Positions 1 to 6,878 of a stretch of DNA of 64,000 nucleotides are shown piece after piece (positions within the stretch are counted from its first letter, which is position 1; each line of letters starts with the position of its first letter). The position numbers and the translations under genes are program-made. This DNA is from Saccharopolyspora thermophila (GTDB lineage Bacteria; Actinomycetota; Actinomycetes; Mycobacteriales; Pseudonocardiaceae), in contig NZ_BMMT01000011.1 of the NCBI RefSeq assembly GCF_014646075.1, forward strand, positions 1 to 64,000, written 5' to 3'. The notes under the pieces were generated by a model. That model saw only the letters and a list, made by a program, of their open reading frames with translations, searched no databases and had not been told where the DNA came from.

Positions 1-175
1 GCTTGAACAGGGTGAACAGGCCCCGGATGCACAGGATCAGGCCAAGGCCGATACCGATGGCCCATCCGGGGTTGACCAGCAGCCACACCAACGCCAAGGC
101 GGCTGTGGTGGCCACCAGGATGAGCAGCAGGGTGAGGATCGTTCTGCCGGTGATCTCGAAGTGGAAGTGCTGCAC
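1..175 (-). CDS. Small membrane protein of the integrated element, cut by the window edge
   Basis: Translated from a GTG at 175-173, this reads as a short polar start (MQHFHFEITGR) followed by two hydrophobic stretches, roughly residues 12-34 and 38-58, and runs off the left end of the window. The upstream AAAGG-type ribosome binding site supports the GTG start. It follows the small gene at 194-430 by 18 bases, so it is probably the last visible gene of the traB operon. Small two-helix membrane proteins next to traB in AICEs are often Spd-type spread proteins; that role is only an inference here, because the C-terminus is missing and no signature motif is visible. Confidence 0.6.
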   Translation of the reverse strand, partial: MQHFHFEITGRTILTLLLILVATTAALALVWLLVNPGWAIGIGLGLILCIRGLFTLFK

Positions 176-193
176 TGTGTCGGTTTCCTTTCT

Positions 194-430
194 CTAGAGC
201 GGGTATCCGCGTCTGCGCATGGCCTCGTTCCTGATCGCGTCGATCTCGGCGAGGATGCGGGGGCCGTCGGTGATCAGGCGCTCGAACTGCTCGCGGGTCA
301 GCGTCATCGAGTAGGTGGTCTCGCCGTGCGGTCTGGGCACGGTGACGGTCAGCTCCGCTCCCCACCGCCGCGGGGTGACGTCGAGCAGTTCGCATCCCTA
401 GCCGCTGTAGAAGTAGTGCGTGTCGTCCAT
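194..430 (-). pseudogene. Small AICE gene interrupted by an in-frame amber codon
   Basis: ATG at 430-428 has a GAAAGGGA ribosome binding site and opens a frame of 78 codons ending at 194. Codon 11 (400-398) is TAG. Downstream of it the frame stays open and protein-like, with GC-rich third positions, and reads through a TREQFERLITDGPRIL segment to the natural TAG at 196-194. The spacing to its neighbours (13 bases after the GGDEF gene, 18 before the next gene) is that of a normal operon member. No GTG, TTG or ATG with a good Shine-Dalgarno site lies soon after the amber codon, so the gene is either newly broken, read through, or affected by a one-base sequencing error. I do not recognise a family. 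Confidence 0.6.
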
Positions 431-443
431 GAGGGGGTCCCTT

Positions 444-1016
444 TCAAGCCGTGACGGCCGTGCGGGTGGTGTGTTGGCGGGTGGCGTGCTTGTCGGCGTA
501 CATGCGGTCATCGGCCGAGGCCAGCAGGGCGGACAGCTGGGCCTTGGCGGCTGGAGCGGTCATCACGCCCAGCGAGATCCCCACGTCGACCGGCTGCCCA
601 TCGACCTCGGTGATCGCGGCGACGGCGGCTTGGAACTCCCGCACACGGTGTTCGGCCTGCTCCGGGGTGCTGATGCTGGGCAAGAGCACGGCGAACTCAT
701 CACCGTGCAACCGGACCGGGAGCTCACCGCGCTGGGCGGTGTCTCGCAGCACACGGGCAACCGTGATGAGGACCTGGTCGCCGAAGCGGTGCCCGTGGGT
801 GTCGTTGATCGCCTTGAAGCCGTTCATGTCGCCGATCGCGATACCGACCCGTCCGCGGCCCCGGCGCATCGCCCGGTGGAACGCCGCCGCGAGTGCCGCC
901 CGGTTGCCGAGTCCGGTCAAAGAGTCGGTGCGGGTCTGCCGGACCAGCCGGTAGGCGTACGTTGCGGCCGCGACACTCGTGGCACTGGTGACACCCAGCG
1001 CGATCTTTGCCAACAT
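444..1016 (-). CDS. GGDEF-domain protein with altered signature
   Basis: 190 residues: an N-terminal hydrophobic helix (about residues 3-20, LAKIALGVTSATSVAAATYA), then a single GGDEF domain from the TDSLTGLGNR motif to the C-terminus. The metal/substrate region reads DMNGFKAINDTHGHRFGD, which keeps the first Asp, the FKxIND and the GHxxGD parts. The signature loop is LHGDEF rather than GGDEF, so the first Gly of the loop is His, and no RxxD inhibitory site precedes it. The family makes cyclic di-GMP; with this loop the protein could be weakly active, use another product, or act as a sensor. It lies in the transfer operon of the integrated element, 88 bases downstream of traB, with a hairpin between them. 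Membrane anchoring is inferred from the N-terminal helix. Confidence 0.8.
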   Translation of the reverse strand: MLAKIALGVTSATSVAAATYAYRLVRQTRTDSLTGLGNRAALAAAFHRAMRRGRGRVGIAIGDMNGFKAINDTHGHRFGDQVLITVARVLRDTAQRGELPVRLHGDEFAVLLPSISTPEQAEHRVREFQAAVAAITEVDGQPVDVGISLGVMTAPAAKAQLSALLASADDRMYADKHATRQHTTRTAVTA

Positions 1017-1041
1017 GGGTCGTGCCTCCTTGTCGAGGTAA

Positions 1042-1080
1042 GGCCCGCCCGGGATGCTCTTGCCGGAGTCCGGGCGGGCC
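1042..1080 (-). terminator. Perfect 11-bp inverted repeat between traB and the GGDEF gene
   Basis: Arms 1042-1052 and 1070-1080 (GGCCCGCCCGG and its exact complement) enclose a 17-base loop. It sits in the 88-base gap after the traB stop. No U-run follows on either strand, so it may be an attenuating or mRNA-stabilising hairpin rather than a full terminator. Confidence 0.5.
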
Positions 1081-1104
1081 GCTTTGATCAGGGAAAACAG
1101 GGGA

Positions 1105-2631
1105 TCAAGCGATCTCTTCGTCGTCCTCGTCGCCCTCGAAGTGCTCGATCACGTCGACCTCGTCGGTCTGGTCCTGGTCGGTGTCGTAGTCATCGACCTC
1201 GAGCGCTTCGAAATCAATGGCGTAGACGTCGGCCGGCTCCTCCCGCTCCTGCCCCTCGGCCGGGGCGGTGACGTCGCGGCGCAGCTCGGTGACCGTGCCC
1301 ACCGAGGTGCAGAACTCCACCAACTCGGCGATGTCCTCATCACGGCTGTAGGGGGCACGCACCCGCAGCGGCTCGCGGCGGCCGTCACGCTTGGCGTAGG
1401 CGACACCGGCCAGGATCTCCGGGATCTTGTCGGCCAGCGCGCCCATGTCCCGCATGCCCTCGCCCAGGCACATGTCCACATACGACGCCGAGTCCAGCCG
1501 CAGCGCGATCTTGGTCGGGAACAGCCCCCGCATCGGCACGTTGTCCTTGGTCGGCTCCTGCGTGGCGGCGATGATGCGCCCGCCGACCGAGCGGTACTGC
1601 GTCAACGCCTTGGACATCAGCGGCGCGAACGCGACCGTGATCCACCGTGAGGCGAAGGCCGTCATCGCCGCCAGCTCATCGCAGATCAGCAGCTCCAACG
1701 GCGTCTCGCGCGACGGGGTGAACGTGCGCACCCCAGCCCGGCCTAGCTCCAACTTCCGCTCGTCCAGCGTCTTGACGTAGGTCTGCATCAGCGCCAGGCC
1801 GTCGGCGTCGGTGTCGGCGAAGGCGTGATACATCGCCCGGCCCATGCCGAACTCCTGGCCGCCCTTGGGGTCGATCACCCACAGCCGCACCAGCCCGGCA
1901 CGGATCAACGGAGCCAGCGACCGCAGCAACGCCCACATGTAGGAGCCCTTGCCCGCGCCGGTCGCGCCACCCAGCAGCACGTGCAGGTCCCGCTGCAACA
2001 AGTTCAGGGTGAAGTCCCGGCCGTACTCGTCCATGCCCACGGGCAGCCGTCGCAGGTCCACCGCACTGGTCGACTCCGCCAGCGGCGGAAGCGGGATGAT
2101 CATCTCGTCGAACGGCTCGCGCCGCTGGAAGTCCAGCGCGAGCTTGCCCGGCTTGACCAGCCGCACGTTGGTCGAGCGAGCCCGGAACGCGTTCGCCAGC
2201 CGCTCGATGGCCTGCTCGAAATCCTCCGGTGCCTGGCCCTTGGCCATCCGCACCGACACCGTGTCCCACGACCACGTGCACCTCACCCCGGTCACCCGCG
2301 GCACCAAGGTCTCGCCCTTGTGATCGGTGGTGGTCAGGTTGCAGGCGGTCATGATCCGCAGCCACGGCCGCTGGTAGGTCCACCAGCGTCTCCACCACGC
2401 CCGCAACAGGCGACCGGCGAACCGGTCGAAGGTCGGCTTGTCCAGCAGCCGCCACGACACCCCGGCCAGCACCGCGATCCCCACCGCCCACAGCATCGTG
2501 TGCAGACCGAACCAGAACACCGCCGCCGACCCCACCAGCGCCGAGCTTGAGGTCCGGGGATGGCCGGCCACCTGCCGCAGCCCCCACCGGATCGGGGACG
2601 TGTTCTCCGCGCCCACCACCGTGGTTCGCAT
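1105..2631 (-). CDS. traB: TraB-type conjugative DNA translocase (FtsK/SpoIIIE family)
   Basis: 508 residues. Two hydrophobic segments near residues 28-62 form the membrane anchor. The ATPase domain starts around residue 190, with Walker A GGATGAGKGS near residue 225 and Walker B LLICDELAA near residue 315. The last 60 residues are very acidic (DVDDYDTDQDQ-type), unlike FtsK, which ends in a winged-helix gamma domain. In AICEs and Streptomyces plasmids this single protein moves double-stranded DNA between mycelial cells as a hexamer at the septum or hyphal tip. The ATG at 2631 has a strong AGGAGAGG ribosome binding site. It is preceded by four small co-directional genes and followed by the GGDEF gene. 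It is recognised as an AICE transfer gene from its domain layout and neighbours; I cannot tell which AICE family it belongs to. Confidence 0.9.
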   Translation of the reverse strand: MRTTVVGAENTSPIRWGLRQVAGHPRTSSSALVGSAAVFWFGLHTMLWAVGIAVLAGVSWRLLDKPTFDRFAGRLLRAWWRRWWTYQRPWLRIMTACNLTTTDHKGETLVPRVTGVRCTWSWDTVSVRMAKGQAPEDFEQAIERLANAFRARSTNVRLVKPGKLALDFQRREPFDEMIIPLPPLAESTSAVDLRRLPVGMDEYGRDFTLNLLQRDLHVLLGGATGAGKGSYMWALLRSLAPLIRAGLVRLWVIDPKGGQEFGMGRAMYHAFADTDADGLALMQTYVKTLDERKLELGRAGVRTFTPSRETPLELLICDELAAMTAFASRWITVAFAPLMSKALTQYRSVGGRIIAATQEPTKDNVPMRGLFPTKIALRLDSASYVDMCLGEGMRDMGALADKIPEILAGVAYAKRDGRREPLRVRAPYSRDEDIAELVEFCTSVGTVTELRRDVTAPAEGQEREEPADVYAIDFEALEVDDYDTDQDQTDEVDVIEHFEGDEDDEEIA

Positions 2632-2663
2632 TGCCGTTCACCTCTCCTACGAGCACAACGAAA

Positions 2664-2708
2664 CCGGGGCACCCAACCCCGCTTTCCCGCAGGAATTGAG
2701 TGCCCCGG
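2664..2708 (-). terminator. Perfect 9-bp inverted repeat upstream of traB
   Basis: Arms CCGGGGCAC (2664-2672) and GTGCCCCGG (2700-2708) with a 27-base loop lie in the 95-base gap between the small gene ending at 2727 and the traB start at 2631. On the minus strand the hairpin is followed by GTTTCGTT, so partial termination before traB is possible. It could also be a binding site. Confidence 0.4.
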
Positions 2709-2726
2709 CCGAGCCGTTGCCGGAAA

Positions 2727-2906
2727 TCAGCTCCGGCGCTGCGTCATCGTCAACTTCGCGACCACGTCGCCCACCGCATTGCGCACCCGGTTCAACGGAG
2801 CCCCCAGTCCCTTGGGGACCCCGAACCTCTTCAGATCCTCGGCCAACGCCAGCATCGCCGCGTCAATCTTGCGGGCACGGTTGTGCACGTCATCGTCGAA
2901 CGCCAT
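2727..2906 (-). CDS. Small AICE protein of unknown function
   Basis: 59 residues (MAFDDDVHNRARKIDAAML...), charged and probably helical, with no membrane segment. ATG at 2906 has GAGG five bases upstream; a GTG three bases earlier overlaps the stop of the preceding gene (TAGTG) and is an alternative start. The overlap implies translational coupling to the 85-residue gene upstream. Both belong to the cassette just in front of traB. I do not recognise the family. Confidence 0.55.
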   Translation of the reverse strand: MAFDDDVHNRARKIDAAMLALAEDLKRFGVPKGLGAPLNRVRNAVGDVVAKLTMTQRRS

Positions 2907-2908
2907 CA

Positions 2909-3166
2909 CTACCTCACGTATCCCTTCGCCACGTTCGGACCGCCCTTCGCCGCAATCCCGTCCCGGACACCGGTCAAGGCATTGCAGGCCGCGTCCGCCA
3001 GCTCCGTGATCTCCCGAAAATCGCTGTCCTGCACCACCTTGCTCTCCAAGGAGTGCACCCCCAGCAGCTCGACGTACAACGCGTCGAGGTGCTGACCGAT
3101 CCGCTTCAACCGCGCCACAGCAGGGGTGTTCCTGCGCACCCCCACCGGCAACCTCACCTCAGCCAC
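2909..3166 (-). CDS. Small AICE protein of unknown function
   Basis: 85 residues starting with GTG at 3166 behind a GGGAAGGGAG ribosome binding site. The sequence (VRLPVGVRRNTPAVARLKRI...) is mixed basic/acidic with no Cys and no hydrophobic helix, and looks like a soluble helical protein, possibly DNA-associated. Its stop overlaps the start region of the next small gene. Position directly upstream of traB suggests an accessory role in transfer or copy control; this is inference from context only. Confidence 0.55.
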   Translation of the reverse strand: MAEVRLPVGVRRNTPAVARLKRIGQHLDALYVELLGVHSLESKVVQDSDFREITELADAACNALTGVRDGIAAKGGPNVAKGYVR

Positions 3167-3200
3167 ACCAGATCTCCCTTCCCGTACTTCTCCGCCGACC

Positions 3201-3278
3201 TCAGCCGAACGTCACCGCGCTGTCGAAGAAATCGGTGTCGATCCGGATGCACCCCGAACCGTGGAAACCGCAATCCAT
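3201..3278 (-). CDS. Possible 25-residue microprotein in the transfer operon
   Basis: The ATG at 3278 overlaps the stop of the upstream gene (TGATG), and the frame runs 25 codons (MDCGFHGSGCIRIDTDFFDS...) to a TGA at 3203-3201. Most third positions are G or C. It contains a Cys pair (C3 and C10). The start-stop overlap argues for real, coupled translation, but a gene this short could be chance. A competing frame (3154-3444) overlaps both this gene and the next and looks less protein-like. Confidence 0.35.
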   Translation of the reverse strand: MDCGFHGSGCIRIDTDFFDSAVTFG

Positions 3279-3397
3279 CACCGATCACCAGCCTCTCCAG
3301 AAGCACCGAAATCGCAGTACATGTCCTGCGAATGCCTGTACCGCCGCGGCCCCTTGATGTGGCACGCCGGGCAGTACCGCAGACCCACAGACACCAT
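3278..3397 (-). CDS. Small CxxC protein (39 residues) in the transfer operon
   Basis: ATG at 3397, with AGGAAGG about 12 bases upstream, opens a 39-codon frame containing RYCPACHIKGPRRYRHSQD and then MYCDFG, so three Cys with a CPxC knuckle, reminiscent of a minimal zinc-binding fold but one ligand short. Its stop overlaps the next start (TGATG). Function unknown. Confidence 0.45.
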   Translation of the reverse strand: MVSVGLRYCPACHIKGPRRYRHSQDMYCDFGASGEAGDR

Positions 3398-3432
3398 TCG
3401 CAAAACCGTCCTTCCTCGTTGAAGACCATCAA

Positions 3433-3470
3433 GACCCCCGGCACACGCCGGAATTCGCAGTCCGGGGGTC
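3433..3470. repeat. Perfect 9-bp inverted repeat upstream of the small-gene cassette
   Basis: Arms GACCCCCGG (3433-3441) and CCGGGGGTC (3462-3470) enclose 20 bases. It sits just upstream of the first small gene of the traB operon and downstream of the SCO3933-like gene, so it could be a terminator for the latter, an operator, or part of a cis-acting transfer site. No long U-run follows. Confidence 0.45.
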
Positions 3471-3598
3471 AACATGGCCTCCCCGACGCGTTCTCAACGC
3501 GCCGAAAAAGGCATAGCTCGGCCCACTATGGAATAGTCAAAGAACACGCGGCCTAAATACGACCAGAAAAGGAATCAGTCAGAGAAGGAAAGGGCGGA

Positions 3599-3955
3599 TC
3601 AGGCCAGCTTGACGCCGGTCGCCTTCCACGCCAGGCCCGACATCGTGCGGCCGTTCAGCTCCGTCTCCCAGTGCGAGACACGCGGGTTGATCAGCTCCAC
3701 GATCGAGCCGTCAGAGATCTCCTCGGTCGGCTCGGTCTCCAGCGTCACCTTGATCTCCGCACCCTTGCCCGCCGGACGACCGTCCGCGGTCTTGCGGGGC
3801 TTGGCGTGCACCGAGATCACGTACTGCGGCGCACCCTGCCAGTCGGTCACCGTCTCGACCTCACCCGTCGCGTCGTTGCGGCGCGTCTTCAGCTCAGGCT
3901 CCTCCAACACCATCAGTCGGTAGCCCTCCAGCAGCACCGGGATGTTCCGCAGCAT
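3599..3955 (-). CDS. SCO3933-like regulatory protein of the integrated element
   Basis: 118 residues from ATG at 3955, chosen because GGAGG lies five bases upstream; a longer frame reaches back to 4003 but would run into the operator repeats. The protein begins MLRNIPVLLEGYRLMV and has a beta-rich layout with a conserved-looking end (GRTMSGLAWKATGVKL). This resembles a family of small plasmid/AICE proteins named after Streptomyces SCO3933 and annotated as regulatory; their biochemical role is not established. It is the first minus-strand gene after the operator region facing the GntR gene, so it is probably repressed by that regulator. Confidence 0.6.
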   Translation of the reverse strand: MLRNIPVLLEGYRLMVLEEPELKTRRNDATGEVETVTDWQGAPQYVISVHAKPRKTADGRPAGKGAEIKVTLETEPTEEISDGSIVELINPRVSHWETELNGRTMSGLAWKATGVKLA

Positions 3956-3988
3956 CGTCGCCTCCGTAGGTCGGTTTTCCAGATGGCC

Positions 3989-4062
3989 AGCTTGGCTAGC
4001 CATGCTCAGATTAGATCAGCTTGGCTAGTCATGTCAACAGGTTGGCCAACATGGCTAGCCAG
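3989..4062. promoter_or_regulatory. Three operator-like palindromes between divergent SCO3933-like and GntR genes
   Basis: The core TGGCTAGCCATG occurs at 3993-4004 (direct), as TGGCTAGTCATG at 4022-4033 (direct, one mismatch) and at 4050-4061 in the opposite orientation. TGGCTAGCCA is itself a 10-bp palindrome. The first two copies lie 29 bases apart and share a longer 16-base context starting AGCTTGG. An extra palindrome GTTGGCCAAC sits at 4041-4050. The cluster lies between the two divergent starts (3955 and 4092), the expected place for KorSA-type GntR binding. Confidence 0.7.
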
Positions 4063-4091
4063 ATTGCCTATTGGTGCGTTAACCTGGGCAA

Positions 4092-4937
4092 ATGACGGAA
4101 CTGGACCCCGATGACCCGCGCCCCCCGTACCAGCAGGTGGCCAACTCTCTCCGTGCGTCGATCCTCACGAAGAAGCTCATGCCGGGCGACAAGCTCGCAT
4201 CTCAGGCCGAGCTCGCGAAGCGCTACGGGGTCGCTCGCATGACCATCCAGCAGGCGTTGCGCATCCTCCGCGACGAAGGCCTGATTGTCTCCCGCCAGGG
4301 CAGTGGCGTGTTCGTACGCGAGCGGACGGAACGCCCTGTTGGTTTGCGGCCTCACCTCGAGCGTGCGTTCGAGCAGGCCGAAGTGACGATCGACTTCGCG
4401 GGTTTCTCCGGCGAGACCCTCCACGGCGCATTGACCGAACCGCTCGACAAGATCCGCAGCGGACACGCGCGTCCCGACTCGATCCGGGTACGCCTACTCG
4501 TGCCTGACACTGAGATGCCATGGACCCTGCCGGCGCGTGTTGAGGACATGCAGGACAGCCCAGCCTTCCGGAAGCGGGCGAGTGGGATCATGCAGCGCCA
4601 CACGCTCGCGATCGTGGATGCCGTCAACGAGCTGGGACGCCTCGGCCTTGTGCCTGACTCCAAGGCTGAACTTCGCGTATGTCCTGCGGTTCCGCTGTTC
4701 AAGCTGTACCTGATCAACAGGTCTGAAGCGTTCTTCGGGTACTACCCGGTGCGCGAGCACGTTGTGCAGCTCGACGGGGAAGACACGCCCATCTGGGACC
4801 TCATGGGCAAGGACGCGACCTTGTTCCACCACGCTGCTGAGCCTCACGACGAGTCGTTGAGTGCCTTGTTCATCGAGCAATCGCAGATGTGGTTCGACAG
4901 CATCTGGACGACCGTTGCCAGGGAAGTGCGTCGATGA
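4092..4937 (+). CDS. GntR-family transcriptional regulator (KorSA-like)
   Basis: 281 residues. Residues about 10-78 form a GntR winged helix (PPYQQVANSLRASI, then SQAELAKRYGVARMTIQQAL and the wing SRQGSGVFV). The C-terminal 200 residues do not show the usual UTRA signature and I cannot name the effector domain. In AICEs such as pSAM2, a GntR protein (KorSA) represses transfer and excision functions; the three palindromes just upstream fit autoregulation plus control of the divergent gene. The ATG at 4092 has no clear Shine-Dalgarno site, so the mRNA may be leaderless. Its stop overlaps the start of the HAD gene (ATGA), giving a coupled two-gene operon. Confidence 0.85.
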   Translation: MTELDPDDPRPPYQQVANSLRASILTKKLMPGDKLASQAELAKRYGVARMTIQQALRILRDEGLIVSRQGSGVFVRERTERPVGLRPHLERAFEQAEVTIDFAGFSGETLHGALTEPLDKIRSGHARPDSIRVRLLVPDTEMPWTLPARVEDMQDSPAFRKRASGIMQRHTLAIVDAVNELGRLGLVPDSKAELRVCPAVPLFKLYLINRSEAFFGYYPVREHVVQLDGEDTPIWDLMGKDATLFHHAAEPHDESLSALFIEQSQMWFDSIWTTVAREVRR

Positions 4938-5584
4938 CGACGCCACGGCAGATCGTCGCCAGCAGTAGCGCTGTGCTGCTGGACTTCGACGGGCCTGTGT
5001 GCGCTGTCTTCGGTGGTTTCCCGGACCACCAGGTCGCTGCAGAACTCCGGACGATGCTCGACGGAGTGTTGCCGGAGGCGATCGATCGGAGTCGTGACCC
5101 GTTCGACGTCCTGAAGTACGCAGTCACCACGGGCAGTCAACCGAACGCGGTCGAGCGGCGGCTCACGGAACTGGAGACTCGGGCTGTGACCCTGGCACCC
5201 GCGACAACAGGTGCCGCCGAAGTCCTCGACGTCCTCGCTCGCCAGGGGATCCCGGTTGTCATCGTGTCGAACAACTCCGTGGCTGCCGTTGAGGCATACC
5301 TCCGAGAGAACGGTTTGGCGGACAAGGTCGCGGGAGTGTCTGCGCGCGAAAGCGCCGACGTGGAAAGGCTCAAGCCACAGCCCTACCTCCTGTTGCAGGC
5401 GGCCGAGTTCCTTGGAGTCCCGCCAGGAGAGTGCGTGATGATCGGCGACTCCGTCACTGACATCGATGCTGCGCGACAGGCCGGCGCCAAGGGCATCGGC
5501 TACGCGAACAAGCAGGGGAAACGAGTGCGGCTGATGAGGCACCAGCCAGCAGCGATCATCGAACGGATGTCTGAGTTGGTCTGA
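4934..5584 (+). CDS. HAD-superfamily hydrolase coupled to the GntR regulator
   Basis: 216 residues. All four HAD motifs are visible: LLDFDGPVC near residue 16 (nucleophile Asp), VIVSNNS (motif II), KPQPYLLLQ (motif III Lys) and MIGDSVTDIDAA (motif IV), so it should be catalytically competent as a small phosphatase. The cap lies between motifs I and II. The start overlaps the GntR stop by four bases (ATGA). The substrate cannot be told from sequence. The pairing suggests that it processes a small phosphorylated effector sensed by the GntR C-terminal domain, or has a protective role; both are inferences. Confidence 0.85.
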   Translation: MTTPRQIVASSSAVLLDFDGPVCAVFGGFPDHQVAAELRTMLDGVLPEAIDRSRDPFDVLKYAVTTGSQPNAVERRLTELETRAVTLAPATTGAAEVLDVLARQGIPVVIVSNNSVAAVEAYLRENGLADKVAGVSARESADVERLKPQPYLLLQAAEFLGVPPGECVMIGDSVTDIDAARQAGAKGIGYANKQGKRVRLMRHQPAAIIERMSELV

Positions 5585-5703
5585 CCGCCTCGAGATTTCT
5601 GAGCGGTGCTACGGGGCTCATGCGCCGAGCGCCGCTCTTCTTCGATCTTGATGATGGACAAGCTCCGCTGCTGTGTGGCGGAGTCATAGGTGTTCCAGCA
5701 TGA

Positions 5704-5736
5704 GACGGCGCTGCCAATCACACCGGCAGCGCCGTC
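5704..5736. terminator. Bidirectional terminator hairpin
   Basis: A perfect 12-bp stem, GACGGCGCTGCC (5704-5715) with its complement at 5725-5736, and a 9-base loop separates the convergent HAD gene and the small minus-strand gene ending at 5749. Position and stem strength fit a shared terminator although no long U-run follows. Confidence 0.65.
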
Positions 5737-5748
5737 CCGCGTTAGGCC

Positions 5749-5997
5749 TCACTCCGAGACGTCGATGACCACCTTGTCCGGACCTGCACGAAGAGCAGAA
5801 GCCAGAGCGACCAGTTGCTCGGCCAACTGCCTGCGCTGCTCCGCGGAGTAGCGACCGCCTCCCAGCTCGAACGCAGCTTCATCCAGCGCCCATTGCACCG
5901 CGCGTGCCTGCGCAGCAAGCCCGCTCGTTGCATCGGCCGACCCGATCGAGCACAAGGTATCGACCGCCTGAGCCGCCAGCTCGGCATCGGTCGCCAT
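5749..5997 (-). CDS. Small helical protein of the integrated element
   Basis: 82 residues from ATG at 5997, placed by the GAAGGGAGAG ribosome binding site; the frame is open further upstream but without a good start. The sequence (MATDAELAAQAVDTLC...) is alanine-rich and predicted helical and ends in an acidic VVIDVSE. No recognised domain. It is divergent from the small HTH gene at 6098, with about 100 bases between them. Confidence 0.55.
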   Translation of the reverse strand: MATDAELAAQAVDTLCSIGSADATSGLAAQARAVQWALDEAAFELGGGRYSAEQRRQLAEQLVALASALRAGPDKVVIDVSE

Positions 5998-6097
5998 CCC
6001 TCTCCCTTCAACAAGGTAATCGAGGTAATCAGGGTATTTCCGCTCGTTCCAGGTAAGCAAGGCGGCACCATCCGATCGAGGCACCGACGATGAGCGC

Positions 6098-6307
6098 GTG
6101 ACCGACGAGGACTCGCCGCTGATCTCCAGCACTGAGCTGGCCAAGAAGCTGGGCTTGGCAAGGCGGACGATCTCGCACTACGCGAAGCAAGGGCTGATCA
6201 CCCCCGCCTTGATCACGCCTGGTGGGCAGTACCGGTGGCGGTACGAGGACGTCGTTGCTGAGATGCGGGCGCTGGCCGAGAAGCGTCGCCAAGAAGAGCA
6301 GTCCTGA
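6098..6307 (+). CDS. Small excisionase/MerR-like helix-turn-helix protein
   Basis: 69 residues from GTG at 6098. The core STELAKKLGLARRTISHYAK followed by QGLITPALITPGGQYRWR is the winged HTH typical of BldC, MerR N-termini and recombination directionality factors, with the PGGQYRWR wing. It lies near the right att site of the element. AICE excisionases usually sit beside int, which here must be at the other end, so it may instead be an activator of the Pra type. It is divergent from the 82-residue gene. Confidence 0.65.
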   Translation: MTDEDSPLISSTELAKKLGLARRTISHYAKQGLITPALITPGGQYRWRYEDVVAEMRALAEKRRQEEQS

Positions 6308-6346
6308 TCCGATTTCGGCCGGTCGTGGCCTTAGCCCGCGTGTGTC

Positions 6347-6384
6347 TAAAGTTTCTCTACTTCATTAAAGTTTCTCTACTTCAT
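6347..6384. repeat. Two tandem copies of a 19-bp AT-rich repeat
   Basis: TAAAGTTTCTCTACTTCAT occurs at 6347-6365 and again, without a gap, at 6366-6384. The pair follows the HTH gene by about 40 bases and immediately precedes a very GC-rich palindromic block. Exact tandem repeats of this length resemble iterons or regulator binding sites (for instance for the small HTH protein). Confidence 0.75.
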
Positions 6385-6388
6385 CAAG

Positions 6389-6594
6389 GGCGGCCCCTTC
6401 GGGGCCGCCTGCCTGCTGTATGCGAGCCCAGCTGACGGCCGCCGCCCCGCGGTATGCGAGCCCGGTCCAGCCGACCGCGAGCCGGGCTGCGGCTGGCGCC
6501 GGTCCCGGCCGACGGTCGGCGGACCGGCCGCGAGCGGTGGGGCGGCGGCCGCAGCCGGGCGCAAGCGGAAGGCAGGCGGCCCCTTCGGGGCCGC
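6389..6594. repeat. Large nested palindromic block near the right end of the element
   Basis: Two copies of a tight hairpin (GGCGGCCCC, loop TTC, GGGGCCGCC) lie at 6389-6409 and 6575-6594. They are part of a longer inverted repeat: 6401-6413 is the exact reverse complement of 6571-6583. Inside it, GGCCGCCGCCCC (6437-6448) pairs with 6539-6550, and GCCGGTCC (6498-6505) pairs with 6521-6528. The whole about 200-base block can therefore fold as nested stems. No convincing gene lies in 6308-7138. Possible roles are a cis-acting transfer or replication locus, a structured RNA, or strong transcription insulation before the att site. Confidence 0.7.
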
Positions 6595-6878
6595 ACGTGG
6601 AGACGTGGAGTTCGAACGTCCCGCTGCACACGTGGTCGCCTGGGCGAGCCGTTCAAGGACGGTGCTGGGCACGCTGGCAGGGTGGTCGCCTTGCCGCTCC
6701 AGCCGGGTACCGAACCTCCCGTTCCGGACGTGGACGCCTGGCCGTGGTCCCGTTCCCCGCTTTACCCCCACAAAACGACGGCGAATGACCGCAAGAAACG
6801 AAGCTCGCTCGACGTTTGCGATCGGAATCCTTGCAGGTAGTCGCAGATGTCGTGCTGTGACGGCAGGCGATCACAAGC

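Noticed and set aside
3154..3444. 96-codon minus-strand frame overlapping the two micro-genes
   Set aside because: Less GC-biased third positions, no good ribosome binding site, and the start-stop overlaps favour the shorter pair; not fully excluded.
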